From: Pilaira anomala
Taxonomy: Eukaryota; Mucoromycota; Mucoromycetes; Mucorales; Mucoraceae
Assembly: GCA_025716855.1 (NCBI GenBank)
Contig: JAIXMQ010000014.1
Coordinates: 293,001-357,000, forward strand
DNA: 64,000 nucleotides
Direction: 5' to 3'
The notes below the pieces were generated by a model. That model was not told where the DNA came from, made no database searches, and worked only from the letters and a program-made list of their open reading frames with translations. The position numbers and the translations under genes were made by a program. The first letter of the stretch is position 1. Each line of letters starts with the position of its first letter. Of this stretch, positions 12,815 to 24,597 are shown one piece after another.

Positions 12815-14998
12815 ATAACATATTTTGCAAATAAAAAAGAAAACAGTACACTCAGATGCACACGTATTTCATATAGGAACTGAAACACTAAACAAAATGC
12901 CGATATAACATAGCGCTATGGCCAAAGTGTTTTTATTTTCAATGTAGATCCAATATAATTGTATATACAAGGATTGCCTTTTTCATGTACATACATCTAC
13001 TAGTTATATCCAAAAAAAAAAGAGAGAGAATGGGTCAGTTGCTCCAACTTTTCGGATCTACTACGCCATTTTCTCGGCGATTGGAACAGAAAAATATACC
13101 TTTTGTGGCTGATAATCCCTGATGTTTTTTTAAATATTACATTGATCTGTTTCTTGTTTTCTACAATGGCAATTATTTTTTACAACACATCAGTCTAGAT
13201 TGCGCTCCATTAAAAAATCTGGGATAAAATAAACTAAAAGTTTTGGTGTGACAATGAGAAATTTTTGTGTATTGTACCACCTATGCTCTCTTTGCTTTTT
13301 TGTGTAGAATAGAAGGAGATTGTCATTATCAATGAACCAAGCATCTATTTTTCTTTATTTCAATATAATTTACAAAATTGTATCTTTTAATTATAATTCT
13401 CTTAATTTTCTATCTATTGTAAATACTATATTTTTTAGTAACTTTGCGGAGGATGAAGCTTAAATGATGTGCGTTGACCGACGAATACCCAATTAATGAA
13501 AACTATATTTTTAAAGTGAGTATCGAATAAGAGCATTGTCATATGTAAACTAGACTGTACTAAGATTTAAAAAAAAAATTGCAAAACAATCTTGCGAATC
13601 TACATTTTATCAAATCTAAAGCATAGGATCATGAATATAAACCATCGATTAACAATTTACGGGTCTGAACCGAAAGCAAGTCTAAAAAAGAAATACATTA
13701 TGACTTATTCACATAGTTTACGCCATGTAATATTCAATTGCTGTACACATTGAATAAACAGATCGATAAATAGCCCGATTTAACTCTAATAGTTTGATAT
13801 ATCTGTAATCTATCGGTAAGTTAACACATGGAAGGTAATTGAAAATTTGATTTCGCAGGTTGTTTAAATATTGAGAAGAAATGTTCGGTCTTTTTCTATA
13901 TCCTTCTTTTTTCAAAACTCAATAATTTTTCAATAGATATCCACAATTATTGCAGATTGGCCTTTATTCTATATACTGTTTTCTTATATTTGCTAAATAA
14001 TTAAGAAATTCCCTTTTTTTTTACTGGACCTCCGTAACAATCTTTTAATGAATATTTTTCTAATGTTAAAGCTCCTTCTTCTATTCAATCGCTAAACAGA
14101 AAAGATTATTTTTTTATGTGGCTACTAAACATAAATCATCGAGTATCATTGTTTTGCTGGTACATAACTAAGCATTATTTCATGGCTCAGAATTACTTTT
14201 TTCTTGAGTATATTGCTGTAGAAACAACTGGTATCTGTTTCAATGTTTCTTTTGTTTTCATCATTTATACTAAAATAAAGAAACTATGAGTACAAATAGT
14301 TGTATCATATTTACGTATTCGTTCTCTTTCCAGATGTGGATGAGCTTCCGTGAATTGTAAAGTAAATTACATGCTCTTTCGAATAATTAGTCAATTTTAA
14401 CCATTATGTTTTTGCGAAATTCAAACCGTATAAACATTTGACTGAGGATAGTTCGGCTGTTTCACAAACTATCTCTTGAAACTTTTGATTTCCGTTAATG
14501 TTTTTAATAAAAATGTATTTATCAGAATCACAAATACCAGCAAAAAACAAAAAAGAAACCAATGCGTTGATCGACATGGCATAATATTGTACCTCTCAGC
14601 CAGGAACTTTATTTGCGCTGAATTAGAAATTTGAAAGCGGACAAAAAGCTTATTTAAAAAAAAAGCATTACTTATGCTTATTTGACATTGAACACAATAG
14701 ATAGGTCAAAAGATGTAATAGATATCCTTGCTCTTTATAAAGATCCATTTGGAACTTCATTACATTAGTTATAAAATTATTCCTAATAAGAGAAAGGTAC
14801 CTGAAAGTAACCGGAACTGTGTGTGTGTGTGTGTAAATGAAGATTTTTTTTAATTACAGGCAGTACCACCTACTTGAAATGAGGTGTGCTTTGTAACACA
14901 TAATCTGGACAATTAATTCCTCCGCGATAAAATAAAAAGTGAAAGACCAGAAGAGAAGGGTACCTTAATCTTTTTTATACTTCTCTTTTATCTTAACC
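12644..14998. other. Intergenic region, no gene supported
   Basis: It holds an A run at 12782-12812 just beyond the HOG1 3' end, scattered short homopolymers and a (GT)8 microsatellite at 14819-14834. At 14867-14882 the string GTACCACCTACTTGAA resembles the end of the inverted-repeat element at 3327-3740, but no partner arm was found. The last approximately 100 bp should contain the promoter and 5' UTR of the next gene. The short open frames here have no protein-like character. Confidence 0.55.
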
Positions 14999-17473
14999 AT
15001 GTCCGAGCAAAAAATAGAAGAGATAACGAATATTTTAAAGGAAGTTGTAGGAATATCTTCTGAAGATCGTGACTTGAACAAAAAAAAGTTCATTCCTCAT
15101 CCACCTACCGAAGAATCCAAAAGAAAAGCAGATCCCGGTAATTCTGCTGCTAACCTTATTGAAATCACAAAGGGCGATGTCCTTTTGAGCAGACTTACAC
15201 CAAGAGAACAAGAAAGAGAGGGTAGAGAAAGAATTCAATAATTTTATTAAGGTGTACCTAGACTAATAATATTCTATGTTATTAGATGAGGCTGTAATTA
15301 AAGGTTTAGAACATTTATTTGATAACGAGTTCATGGCCGCAAAGACAATTTTTGAAGAAAAAGCAGATTGGTAACAAAAAAAAAAAAAAAAAAAAAATAC
15401 GTAGTAGTAGCTTAGAGCAAGAAAATTTAAATTTATTTATACTTTAGTGATCCATTACATGCATTAGCTTTGAGTTCCATGGCTTTCTTAAAAGGTAACA
15501 ATTGATACTATTGGTTTATAAACAAATAAAAAAGTTATTAAGCATGTTTTTTTCTCACACAATTTTAAAGCTGTCATGGTAAGTTAAAATCTAGAGTTGG
15601 AGGTTTTCAGGTCACACATAAGCTATATATAATTGCTAACAACTCCCTTTATAGACTTCCGCAGAACAAGATCAAACAATGGCATTAAATGCTCTCAACA
15701 CTACTTATGATATTGCCAATACTCAATTGGAAGCTACAAAGACAACACCTAAAATAACTGGATACTTTTCTGGATATTACAATTACTTAAAAAATAAAGA
15801 CACAGATATACCTGCACCACTTCCTACACCGCGTGAATCTGGTGATTATCCACCTAATGGTGTATTAAGAGCTCACGTCTTGAAAGCAGAATGCTGTCTT
15901 CAGATTGCTATCTTACAACTATTACAAGAATCTGTCATGGGCTATGTAAAATGTGGTTTGAATTTACGCAGGGCTTATAGTTCATACAGCTATGTTTGGG
16001 CAGAATATCAGAAAATGGGTGCTGATCATTCTGCCTTTATGGATTCAGATACTATTTCTGGCGTACAATTTGGGTAAAAAATAATCTTGGACGAGACTAG
16101 ATAGGTAAATGAGCTAAAAATTTCCTTTTCTTTTTGTGTATAGTATTGGATCTGTTCATTTGGTTTTATCAGCATTACCTGCTAAAATTTTAAAGGCAGT
16201 TTCAGCATTTGGTTGGAAACCTGATAAGCAACTTGGATTCATTTTATTAAACCAGTGCGCAGAAAGCAAGCGAGTTCGATCTTCTATGGCTACTGTCATG
16301 TTGATGACTTATTATACTGGAGTAATCTCGTTTGCCCCTCAAATTCTTTCTGAAGTTTACAGAAAGACTGCCATGAACGTAAGTTTCACCTTTGTGCGTA
16401 CACACATGAAAGCTAATTATTCATTTTTGTTAAAAATATACAAATAGATTTTATTAGACGCACAAAAACATCATCCTAATTCGGCATTGTATCTTTTCTT
16501 CGCTGGTCGTGTTGCTCGAAATGGATTGGATTTACCATTATCTGCACAATCCTTTCTTTATGCAGCTGAAACAAGTCGTGGAGAATGGGCAGAAGTGGCG
16601 TTCTCTAACGCTTGCAAATTTGAAATGGCCATCAATCACATGATTACAGGAAACTGGAGCCATGCAGCCGCTAGTTTTGACTATTTATGCGACCAAGAGT
16701 ACTGGTCTGCAGCATTTTGTAAATATGCACAAGGGGCTTGTTATGAAATGATGGGAGAACGCACTGCAGCTATATTAATTTTTGCTAACGTACCTCATTT
16801 GGTCGTCAAGAAATTGGGTGGTCGTTTATCTGATATTGATAGTTTTGTGCTTCGAAAAGTAACCATGTTTCAAAAGAGCGGTTATCAGAACCTAGACTTT
16901 TACTCACCCATGTTGGAATTTATGTGTATCTGGAATCTTTTCCCTTATGTTAGTCATAATTTACTTAAGATTGCATTAGCTCGTGTTGAACGTAGCTTGT
17001 TTACAATTCAAAAAGTTGAACAGGCAGAACAAGAACAACGTATGAAAGAATTAGCTCCAGATACACCTTTACCCGATTATTTTGATGAAAGAGCTAGTTT
17101 GTTGGTGATTAAATCTTCTATTCTAAACGTATTGGGACTTCCTGATGAAACCACATTAGATATCAATTGGATTCTAGATCATAAAGAATGCATTTTGCAA
17201 GATACATGGACAGTTCCTTATGCTTTATGGGAGGCAGGTGTTGCATGTTGGGCACTTGATCTCAAGAGTAAAAGTAAACAAGTATGGGAGATGGCTTTAG
17301 ATCATGGTAAACATGATTTCGAGCATCGATTAGCTGTCAGATTAAATTTAGCACTTACACTTTCAGAAGAATTGGGTTACAATGAACCAAAATCCGAACC
17401 TGTTGATGACAGAAAACGATATTCAGTCGCATTAGATGCACCTCCTACTACTACACCAACTTTATCCTCATAA
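14999..17473 (+). CDS. TTC39/IML2-family tetratricopeptide-like protein
   Basis: Seven exons (14999-15221, 15286-15370, 15448-15494, 15571-15578, 15655-16073, 16144-16378, 16448-17473) give 680 residues. The fourth exon is only 8 bases, and frame demands it. The product matches the Iml2/TTC39 plan: an acidic charged N-terminus, helical repeats with GVLRAHVLKAECCL, GIGSVHLVLSALPAKIL, SALYLFFAGRVAR and the C-terminal HKECILQDTWTVPYALWE block. In yeast, Iml2 is linked to mitochondrial or lipid-droplet associated clearance of inclusion bodies; animal TTC39 proteins are linked to lipid metabolism (family knowledge; molecular function unclear). The gene ends 140 bp from the convergent mS23 gene. 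Confidence 0.88.
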
Positions 17474-17612
17474 TATCTTTCATTTTACTCTATTTCCCAA
17501 ACTTATTAAACGTTATCATCTATTCCTTTTCTTTTAACCCTCTCTTGAACAATGGTATAACTTGATCGAACTTTTTTATTATTTTTTTATTACTATTTTA
17601 TCCTATTTATAT

Positions 17613-18356
17613 CTAAAATTGAGTGCTTGCAGCTTGACCTTCCTTCAAAGCTCTTTCTTCAAGGTACAAGCCCTTTTGAGTCCATTTCTTGCGATGGAAG
17701 GTATTTAATATGGAGTTCATTCCTTCTCTAGCCTTTCTTTCTTCCTGTTCTTGTTGTGCTCTAATTTCATAAAATTCTGATGTTGCCTTTGCGTATGCCT
17801 TTCTTTCAGGCATATTTTCGTGAGTCATCAAGTGAAGTTGATATTTGATCACACTGACATAAAATAATATGTTAATGATTTTTGTTCAAGCAACCCCATG
17901 TCAAATATAAATAAAATGAAACACTTACGCATCACCGTCAATTTCAGAAGGATGCATACCATCCAACATTAATTTACTATAGTCAGTACGGTTAATACCT
18001 AAATCGTTTTCAACTAAAACCTTGGGTCTAGCTAATTCAAATGGATGATCCTTGAAGAATTGTCTTCTTAATTTATCTTCGGGATAAACGATAGCGCGAG
18101 GTCTAGGTGGAGGTGTACGTAAATGCTTTTCAGAATGACGAAGACGGTTTGTATTACGAGGCTTTGATAATAAAGTTTGTTCTAATTCTGTTTGGCCTGA
18201 AATATTGACTTCAGGGTTTTGAGAACGAATGATACTGGGTCCAGGAGGAATGGCTTGAACGACAGGAAGCCAAACTGGTGACTTTTTCATCAAGTTGCCT
18301 TTCAACATGTTGGAAACATGTCTAGCGATTCCAGTAGGTGGTGCTCTATAGGCCAT
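17613..18356 (-). CDS. RSM25: Mitochondrial small-subunit ribosomal protein mS23 (Rsm25)
   Basis: Two exons, 18356-17929 and 17853-17613, give 222 residues. The motif series NMLKGNLMKKSPVWLPVV, YPEDKLRRQFFKDHPFEL and RPKVLVENDLG matches the conserved Rsm25/mS23 core, and the C-terminus is a charged helix. The protein is a structural component of the mitochondrial 37S ribosomal subunit (family knowledge). The basic N-terminus could be the import signal; no long presequence is obvious. A 20-base A run at about 18391-18410 lies just upstream of the start, so the coding strand has a T tract in the promoter. Confidence 0.9.
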
Positions 18357-18570
18357 GATTCTAAATTTGAGTTATAAGATAGTAATAGCAAAAAAAAAAA
18401 AAAAAAAAAAGCTTTTTATTATTTAACGTTTTCCTCCCACCCCGGCCACATATTACGGACATTTAAAACGTCAAAAAAAAATTCTTAATATTTCAAATGT
18501 ACAATGGAATTTTATTAAGTTACAATAAGCAAAACGATTAATCTAATCTTCTACGTTTACTATCCGCGAG

Positions 18571-20118
18571 TCAATCAGTCTTTTCAGCCTGAGCATCAGC
18601 TTCATGTTTAACAGAAGCTTTATGTTCTTCTTCATAGTTGTCCAATTTCATATCATTGATACCTAAATTTTCATTCTCCTCCCAAGAACGTTCATATGTT
18701 TCAATCTTCATTTCTGGGTCTGGGTCAGGAGCATAAAGGTTTTGAAGGTATGAGTTGGACAAAGGATCATCAATAATAAGAGTAACAGGCATTAACTTTC
18801 CATCTGCAACCTTTGTCAAGTTATCCAAGAAACGAGCCCATCTATCCTTACTAGAATCAGTACCAGAATCGCCTTCAATAAAAGGTGCACGATCACGAAG
18901 TTCAGAATGAACTTGACGAAGTAAACCTTCAACAGTTGTGAAACGGCCACCCAAAGTACCGTGAGTTAATTCAAGGTTAATTTCGGGAATACTCAAACCA
19001 CAAGTCTCAGACTTGAGAATATCTCTAGATAAATCTTCTGCATCAGTGATTTTGAGTGTAATTCTAGTACCCTTATCAGAAATGGGTCCACCGGCCTTAA
19101 CTTCGTTACTCTTGTAACCACAATGGTCACAGTTTGTTGCCATGATAACAACTTCCTTGAAATGAGGAATCTCCATAAGATGCATGTTGGTAGAGCAAGG
19201 TGCGTTACAACTAGGACAATTGGCAGGGAAAGACATGACTTCAGGAAGGCCCTTAGCGTTCAACATTTCAGATGCAGTAGAACTACGAATGACTCTATCA
19301 ACAGCTTCTTCAGCGGGTGTTTGATCATTTTCTTGAAGACCCAAGAAAGCTTGTTGTTCAGGAGTACGTGTATACCATCTGACCTTGATTTGAGGATCTT
19401 GGGCAGGGAGACACTTGTTCTCGACATATGAGTTACCAGAAGGGTCATCAAGTACAAGTGTGAAAGGGTTTCCTTCTTTATAACCATTCATAATAGAAAT
19501 AATTTCTTCAATTCTGTTATAAACATTCTCATCTTGAACTTTACGAAGAGGTTGTCCAGCAGATAAGTCGTCAATAGCATTATCAACTAAACCTTCAACT
19601 GTAGTAAGAAGACCACGGTTGTTGTTGGCAGGAATTTCAAGATCAAGTTCCAAAAACTTGACTGAACAATAATCAGACTTGACCAATTGACGGTTCATAT
19701 CCTAAATTATCTCAAGTTAATATCATACTTTTATAAGCTATATAGGCACTCTTTTTTTTTTATACCTCCTTGTTTTGAACACTCAAAGAAATAGTATGGC
19801 CTCTTTCGTTAAAGACACCAGCACTTTGAAGTTCGTTATTACGGAAACCACAATGAGGACATTCAAAAGCCATAATGATGATCTCTCTATAAACAATAAT
19901 AGATGAGTATAAATTTTATAACATAGTAACAATAAAAACACTTACTTGAAGTGAGGAATTTTGGAGAGAAGAATACTAGTGGTACCCTATTAACAGTGTT
20001 AAACAATATGCATGAAGATACGTGTTTTACTTACATTTTGGCCACATTTCATACACAAACTCTCGATTTCAGAAGGCTTACTATCACTAAGGTCAACAAA
20101 AATAGGATCACTAGACAT
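18571..20118 (-). CDS. ZPR1: Zinc-finger protein ZPR1
   Basis: Four exons (20118-20035, 19986-19946, 19886-19766, 19701-18571) give 458 residues, close to the 459 of fission yeast. The product has the ZPR1 tandem plan: zinc finger one (Cys22, Cys25, Cys51, Cys54) followed by a beta-rich ZPR1 domain, then zinc finger two (Cys244, Cys247, Cys273, Cys276) and a second domain copy. Motifs ECPHCGFRNNE and NCDHCGYKSNE are characteristic. ZPR1 is an essential chaperone for translation elongation factor eEF1A folding and shuttles to the nucleus on growth stimulation (family knowledge). Its last exon ends 215 bp from the start of mS23 on the same strand. Confidence 0.96.
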
Positions 20119-20642
20119 TTTTTGTTTATTTGTAGAGTTAAGTACAAGAAAAAACTTTTTCTTCTGTATTTATAAGGAAAAAAAGATCCAGAAGGACCGA
20201 GAATGAAAATCAGAAACCAGTCACACCGTGATCTGTCAAAAAAGTGAAAAGAAACACTTTGTTTTCTGTGTGCATTGAATTATACAATAAACATTCATTT
20301 TAAAAACGTTATTTTGTTTGCTTGTTTACACTCTACAGTTTATGAATATAAGCTAATTATGGTTAAGGCCTGTGAAATTAAACCAGAATTTTTTTAAATA
20401 TATACACCGATTTAATTAATGCAGCCTATGTGAAACAAAAACTGTGTTTTTTTTAAAAAAAAAATCATTTTTTTTAATGCTTTGAAAGAAATAATCCAAC
20501 ACAACAGTGTTAGTTTTGATGAAATTGAATAGTTATACTAATTTTTATTCAAATAAACGTTCTATCGTAATGGTGTGTGTGCGTATGTGTGTTTATGTAT
20601 ACAGATATAAAATACTTTTTTTTTTCTTTATAAATCTAAAAT
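20119..20642. other. Intergenic spacer between ZPR1 and ARO2
   Basis: This contains the ZPR1 promoter side and the ARO2 3' flank. It is AT-rich, with short T and A runs near 20440-20476 and a GT-rich patch near 20572-20590. No coding sequence or RNA gene was seen. Confidence 0.55.
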
Positions 20643-21897
20643 CTAGTTCTTGGGTGGTTTTCCTAATAAAGCATGATTGATTTCAATGGGAGGTAACTTG
20701 GAGAAAGCAGCACGACGAGATTCTTGTTGTAAAGCAGCGTCCATAATAACAAGTGCAGCCATTGATTCAACAATAGGAACAGCTCTAGAAACAACACAAG
20801 GATCATGACGACCCTTAGCAGTTAAGGTACCAGTAATACCATCATAATTAGCTGTAGTTTGATCTTGAGAAATAGTAGCAGCAGGCTTAAAGGCAACACG
20901 GAAATAGATATTTTCACCATTAGAGATACCACCTTGAATACCACCTGAATTGTTAGTAGATGTACCGATAGATCCATCTTCCTTTTGATAGAAAGGATCA
21001 TTATGTTCAATACCACTCATTTGAGTCCCATTGAATCCAGAACCAAATTCAAAACCCTTTGTAGCGGGAATAGATAACATAGCATGAGCCAAAACAGCTT
21101 CCAACTTATCAAAACAAGGTTCACCGAAACCAACAGGACATTTACGAATAACACAAGTCACTGTACCACCAATTGAATCCTTTTCATGAGACTTTTGAGC
21201 AATTAATTCCTTCATGGCTTCAGCAGTAGGAGGATGAGGACAACGAGAGATATCAGCATCCACATCAGCACGTGTAATTGTATTCATGAATTCGATCACT
21301 TCAGGCTCAGGTGTATCCGCATTATCTAACTCACTAATAAAAGGCATAGCAACCTTACCTACACTAGATGCAAATGCAACAATCTCTACACCATAAGCTA
21401 AGCGTAAATATTTCTCAGCAATTGCACCAGCAGCAACACGACCGATAGTTTCACGAGCAGAAGCTCTTCCACCACCAGAAGAAGCTTTGACACCGTACTT
21501 TTGAAGATAAGTGAAATCAGCGTGAGAAGGACGAGGGAAGATATCGGTATCATTATAATCGTGAGGTCTTTGATCCAAGTTGGGTACTTGAATACCAATG
21601 GGTGTTCCTAATGTAACGCCGAATTCAGTACCTGACATGATTGTAACTTTATCCTTTTCATCACGCTATACAGTGAAAACACTATTGTTAGAAATAAAAC
21701 TATCTAGTCGAAAGAACTATTTCACTTACAGGTGTAGTTAACTTGTTTTGACCAGGTCTTCTACGTGACAATTGAGGTTGAATGTCATTTTCAGTCAATT
21801 CCATTCCAGGAGGAACACCATCGATGATGGCTCCAACGCCTTTACAGTGAGACTCACCATAGGTTGTGACACGGAAAACTTTACCAAAGGTACTCAT
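20643..21897 (-). CDS. ARO2: Chorismate synthase
   Basis: Two exons, 21897-21730 and 21665-20643, give 396 residues. The enzyme converts 5-enolpyruvylshikimate-3-phosphate to chorismate, the last common step to aromatic amino acids, with reduced FMN. The start [20 protein letters not shown] is diagnostic. The other family signatures are present: [32 protein letters not shown], and the C-terminal [17 protein letters not shown]. Fungal members also carry an NADPH:FMN oxidoreductase activity (family knowledge). The second exon starts [12 protein letters not shown] and joins in phase. No plastid or mitochondrial presequence is present, so the product is cytosolic. Confidence 0.97.
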
Positions 21898-22335
21898 ATT
21901 AGAAAAAGATAATAATTAAATGAAGAATGTAGAAAACAAGAAGAAAAAAATGTCTTTTTCTATTTTTCTTTTAACATATTCCATAAAACATGAACTTAAA
22001 AAAGTAATAGGCCGTCACGGCCAATCGTTGACTCATAACTGGTACAAAGCATATTAGGGCCAGCGGTTTGATGGATATTTTAGATAAGCATTTTTTTTTT
22101 TTTTAGTAAAAAAGCGGATATCTTACCTTTCTCTCTCGAGTGATACACACTTTGACAAGAGATCGTTTTTTTTTTTTTTTTTTAAAAAAATTTATACGCA
22201 ACTACGCATACACCTACACAAACTTCCTATTTAAGCGCAGGCATAATGCTCCCAATAATTCATGTGAAAAAAAAAAGAAAGCTTTATTAAATTATTATTT
22301 TGTGTAAAGTGTATATATTTAGATTTAGATTTTTT
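21898..22335. other. Intergenic spacer between ARO2 and the second subtilase gene
   Basis: Both neighbours are on the minus strand, so this is the ARO2 promoter and the subtilase 3' flank. It contains T runs near 22090-22104 and 22166-22183. Nothing coding was seen. Confidence 0.55.
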
Positions 22336-24498
22336 TTAAGCCAATTGTTGACCATTAAACAATAAAACGTTAGGCGAGCCCTTTGGATCGTTCTTAACAG
22401 CGTCTTTGGTACCGATACTCTTAATCTTTTCATAAACTTGAGCAGAAGTAGGGTTTTCCATATCGCCGATTAAAAGAGCAGCAACACCAGCAACATGAGG
22501 AGCAGCCATAGAAGTACCGGAAAGAACAGTAGTAGATGAAGATGAAGTAATATATGTACTACGAATATCAGAACCAGGAGCGTAGATATCAACACAATCA
22601 CCATAGTTGGAGTACCATGCCATCTTATCGTCTTTATCAGTAGCTGCAACTGCAAATACATCTTTATTACCAGCAGGTAAAACAGTACATGTATCACTTC
22701 CTGAGTTACCACCAGCAGCGAAGAGTGGGACACCAGAGTTAACAATAGAAGAAAGCGCTTGATTGAATGCTTTGTAAGTAGCAGAAGTAGAACCACCAGT
22801 CTCTAAACCAAGTGACATGTTGATAATAGCTTTACCCTTATGCTTCTTGGCATCATTAGCAGCCCATTGAAGACCAGCTAAAAGAGAGGAGATAGCACCA
22901 CTACCTTCTTCATTAAGAACTTGAACAGCGATTAAATTAACCTTCTTTGCAACACCATAGGTCTTACTGCCGATAATACCAGCAACATGAGTACCATGAC
23001 CTTCACCTGTCTTGAGAATATTCTTATAAGCAGAGTAACCCCAGGTAGCACGACCTTCAAAATCTTTATGATCAACGTTCATACCATCATCAACAACATA
23101 AACATAAGCATCAGAACCAGCTTTTTCATCATAGATGTAAGGTTTAGATGAATCGGCCTTTCTTTGAGAGATACGAGCCAAGTTCCATTCAGCATTTGTT
23201 TGCTTTGCGTAACTAGCAATGTTAACAGGTGTAGCAGGTGCGGTAGTGGTAGGTACAGCAACTAAAATAGTAGTAGTGGCAGCAGTATGAGGTATCTCGG
23301 TATTATAAGGACCATTACATGTTCCTTCAATGCAGTTATCAAGACAATCAGCTTGAGTATCACAACAGGAGCCATTGAAGCCATCACCCAACATTCTACC
23401 AAAAGAACCTTGAGTACAAGTGCTACTAGTATCAGTAGGAGCAGAGATAGGAGCAGTGGTAGTCTTGGTTGCTTTCGTGGTAGTGGTAGATTTCTTGGTA
23501 GTCTTTTTGGTAGTGGTAGTCTTCTTGGTAGTGGTAGTCTTCTTGGTAGTGGTAGACTTGGGCTTAGCAGGACCAGTACATTTTCCACTGACACATTTGT
23601 CTCTACAATCTAATTGACTAGAACAACAGTAGTTCCAATAACCATCTTGCTTCTTCTTACCGCGAGAGCCAGCGATACAAGTTTGAGCCTTTGTGGTGGA
23701 CTTCTTGGTTGTAGTAGTCTTCTTCTTGGTTGTAGTAGTCTTCTTCTTGGTGGTTGTCTTCTTCTTGAGAGTACTCTTTTTGGTAGTCTTTTTGGTAGTC
23801 TTCTTTTTAGTGGTAGTAGTGGTTTTCTTGGTGGCAGCGACAGCTCTCTTTTCATTAGCGTAAGGACAATCTTTATCATGTTCGTAACGACTAAAATCAA
23901 AATTTCCAAGACGTTGATGTTCTTTCTTGGAAGGTGAAACGTTACGAAGATAATATCTCTTTAAAAGTTGAGACTTTTTATGAGTAGGTAAATCAAATTT
24001 GATATCGACATCAGGAATAATATTCACGATCTCAGAATTGAATTTAGTTAATAAAGATCGTACAATATGAAGATCCTCAAATGAGACAGTGATACCCTTG
24101 AATGAGTTACCAATATCGTAGGCATCAAATACATGAACTTGATCAATATCAGTTTCAGGTTGAACAATTCTGTTGCCATCTCTTTTTACTACTTTGCCAT
24201 CACCTAAGGATTGGGTAAAGATTTCGAATGCATTATCAATAAAACGTGGTACGACTACATAAAAAATAAAATATGTAAGTCTTTATATATATATATATAT
24301 ATATAAGGAAATCAAGCTGGATGGCATCCTTTTTTTTTTTAACGTACAATGTTTAATACAGGTCGTTTGATTTAATTGAATAATATAATTGCCGTTTCCT
24401 TCTTGTAAAACAGTATCGAGGGTTCTAAATAAGTTATCTGCTGATGCTAATGCAGTAATACATGAGACTGCGAAAAAAATGAATGTTTTGGGGACCAT
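22336..24498 (-). CDS. Secreted proteinase-K-like subtilase with two six-cysteine modules in Lys/Thr-rich linkers
   Basis: Two exons, 24498-24348 and 24254-22336, give 689 residues. There is a signal peptide (MVPKTFIFFAVSCITALASA), then an I9-like propeptide to about residue 135, then an unusual insert. The insert alternates KT-rich linkers with two similar six-cysteine modules (about residues 243-279 and 330-366; pattern C...CC...DC...C...C..GP). The S8 catalytic domain follows with Asp439 in VVDDG, His470 in GHGTHVAG, Asn567 in AAGGNSG and Ser632 in LSGTSMAAPH, so the triad is intact. It should be an extracellular endopeptidase. The six-cysteine modules resemble short secreted fungal cysteine modules; binding to wall polymers is inference. 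KT linkers are likely O-glycosylated. A G-rich purine tract lies upstream on the plus strand. Confidence 0.92.
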
Positions 24499-24555
24499 TA
24501 TTGAAATGTCTGAAATAAAAGAAAATAGCGACTGAAAATGCTATTTCTTAAAGGA

Positions 24556-24597
24556 AAGGAAGGGGGAGTGGGGGAGAGGAGGAGGAGGAGAGGGAAA
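24556..24597 (+). promoter_or_regulatory. G-rich polypurine tract upstream of the subtilase gene
   Basis: The plus strand carries GGGGG, GGGGG and several GG runs separated by one to four bases, about 60-100 bp upstream of the start codon at 24498. On the coding strand it is a C/T tract. It could form a G-quadruplex or act as a CT-box in the 5' UTR. It is strikingly GC-rich for this AT-rich window. Confidence 0.4.
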
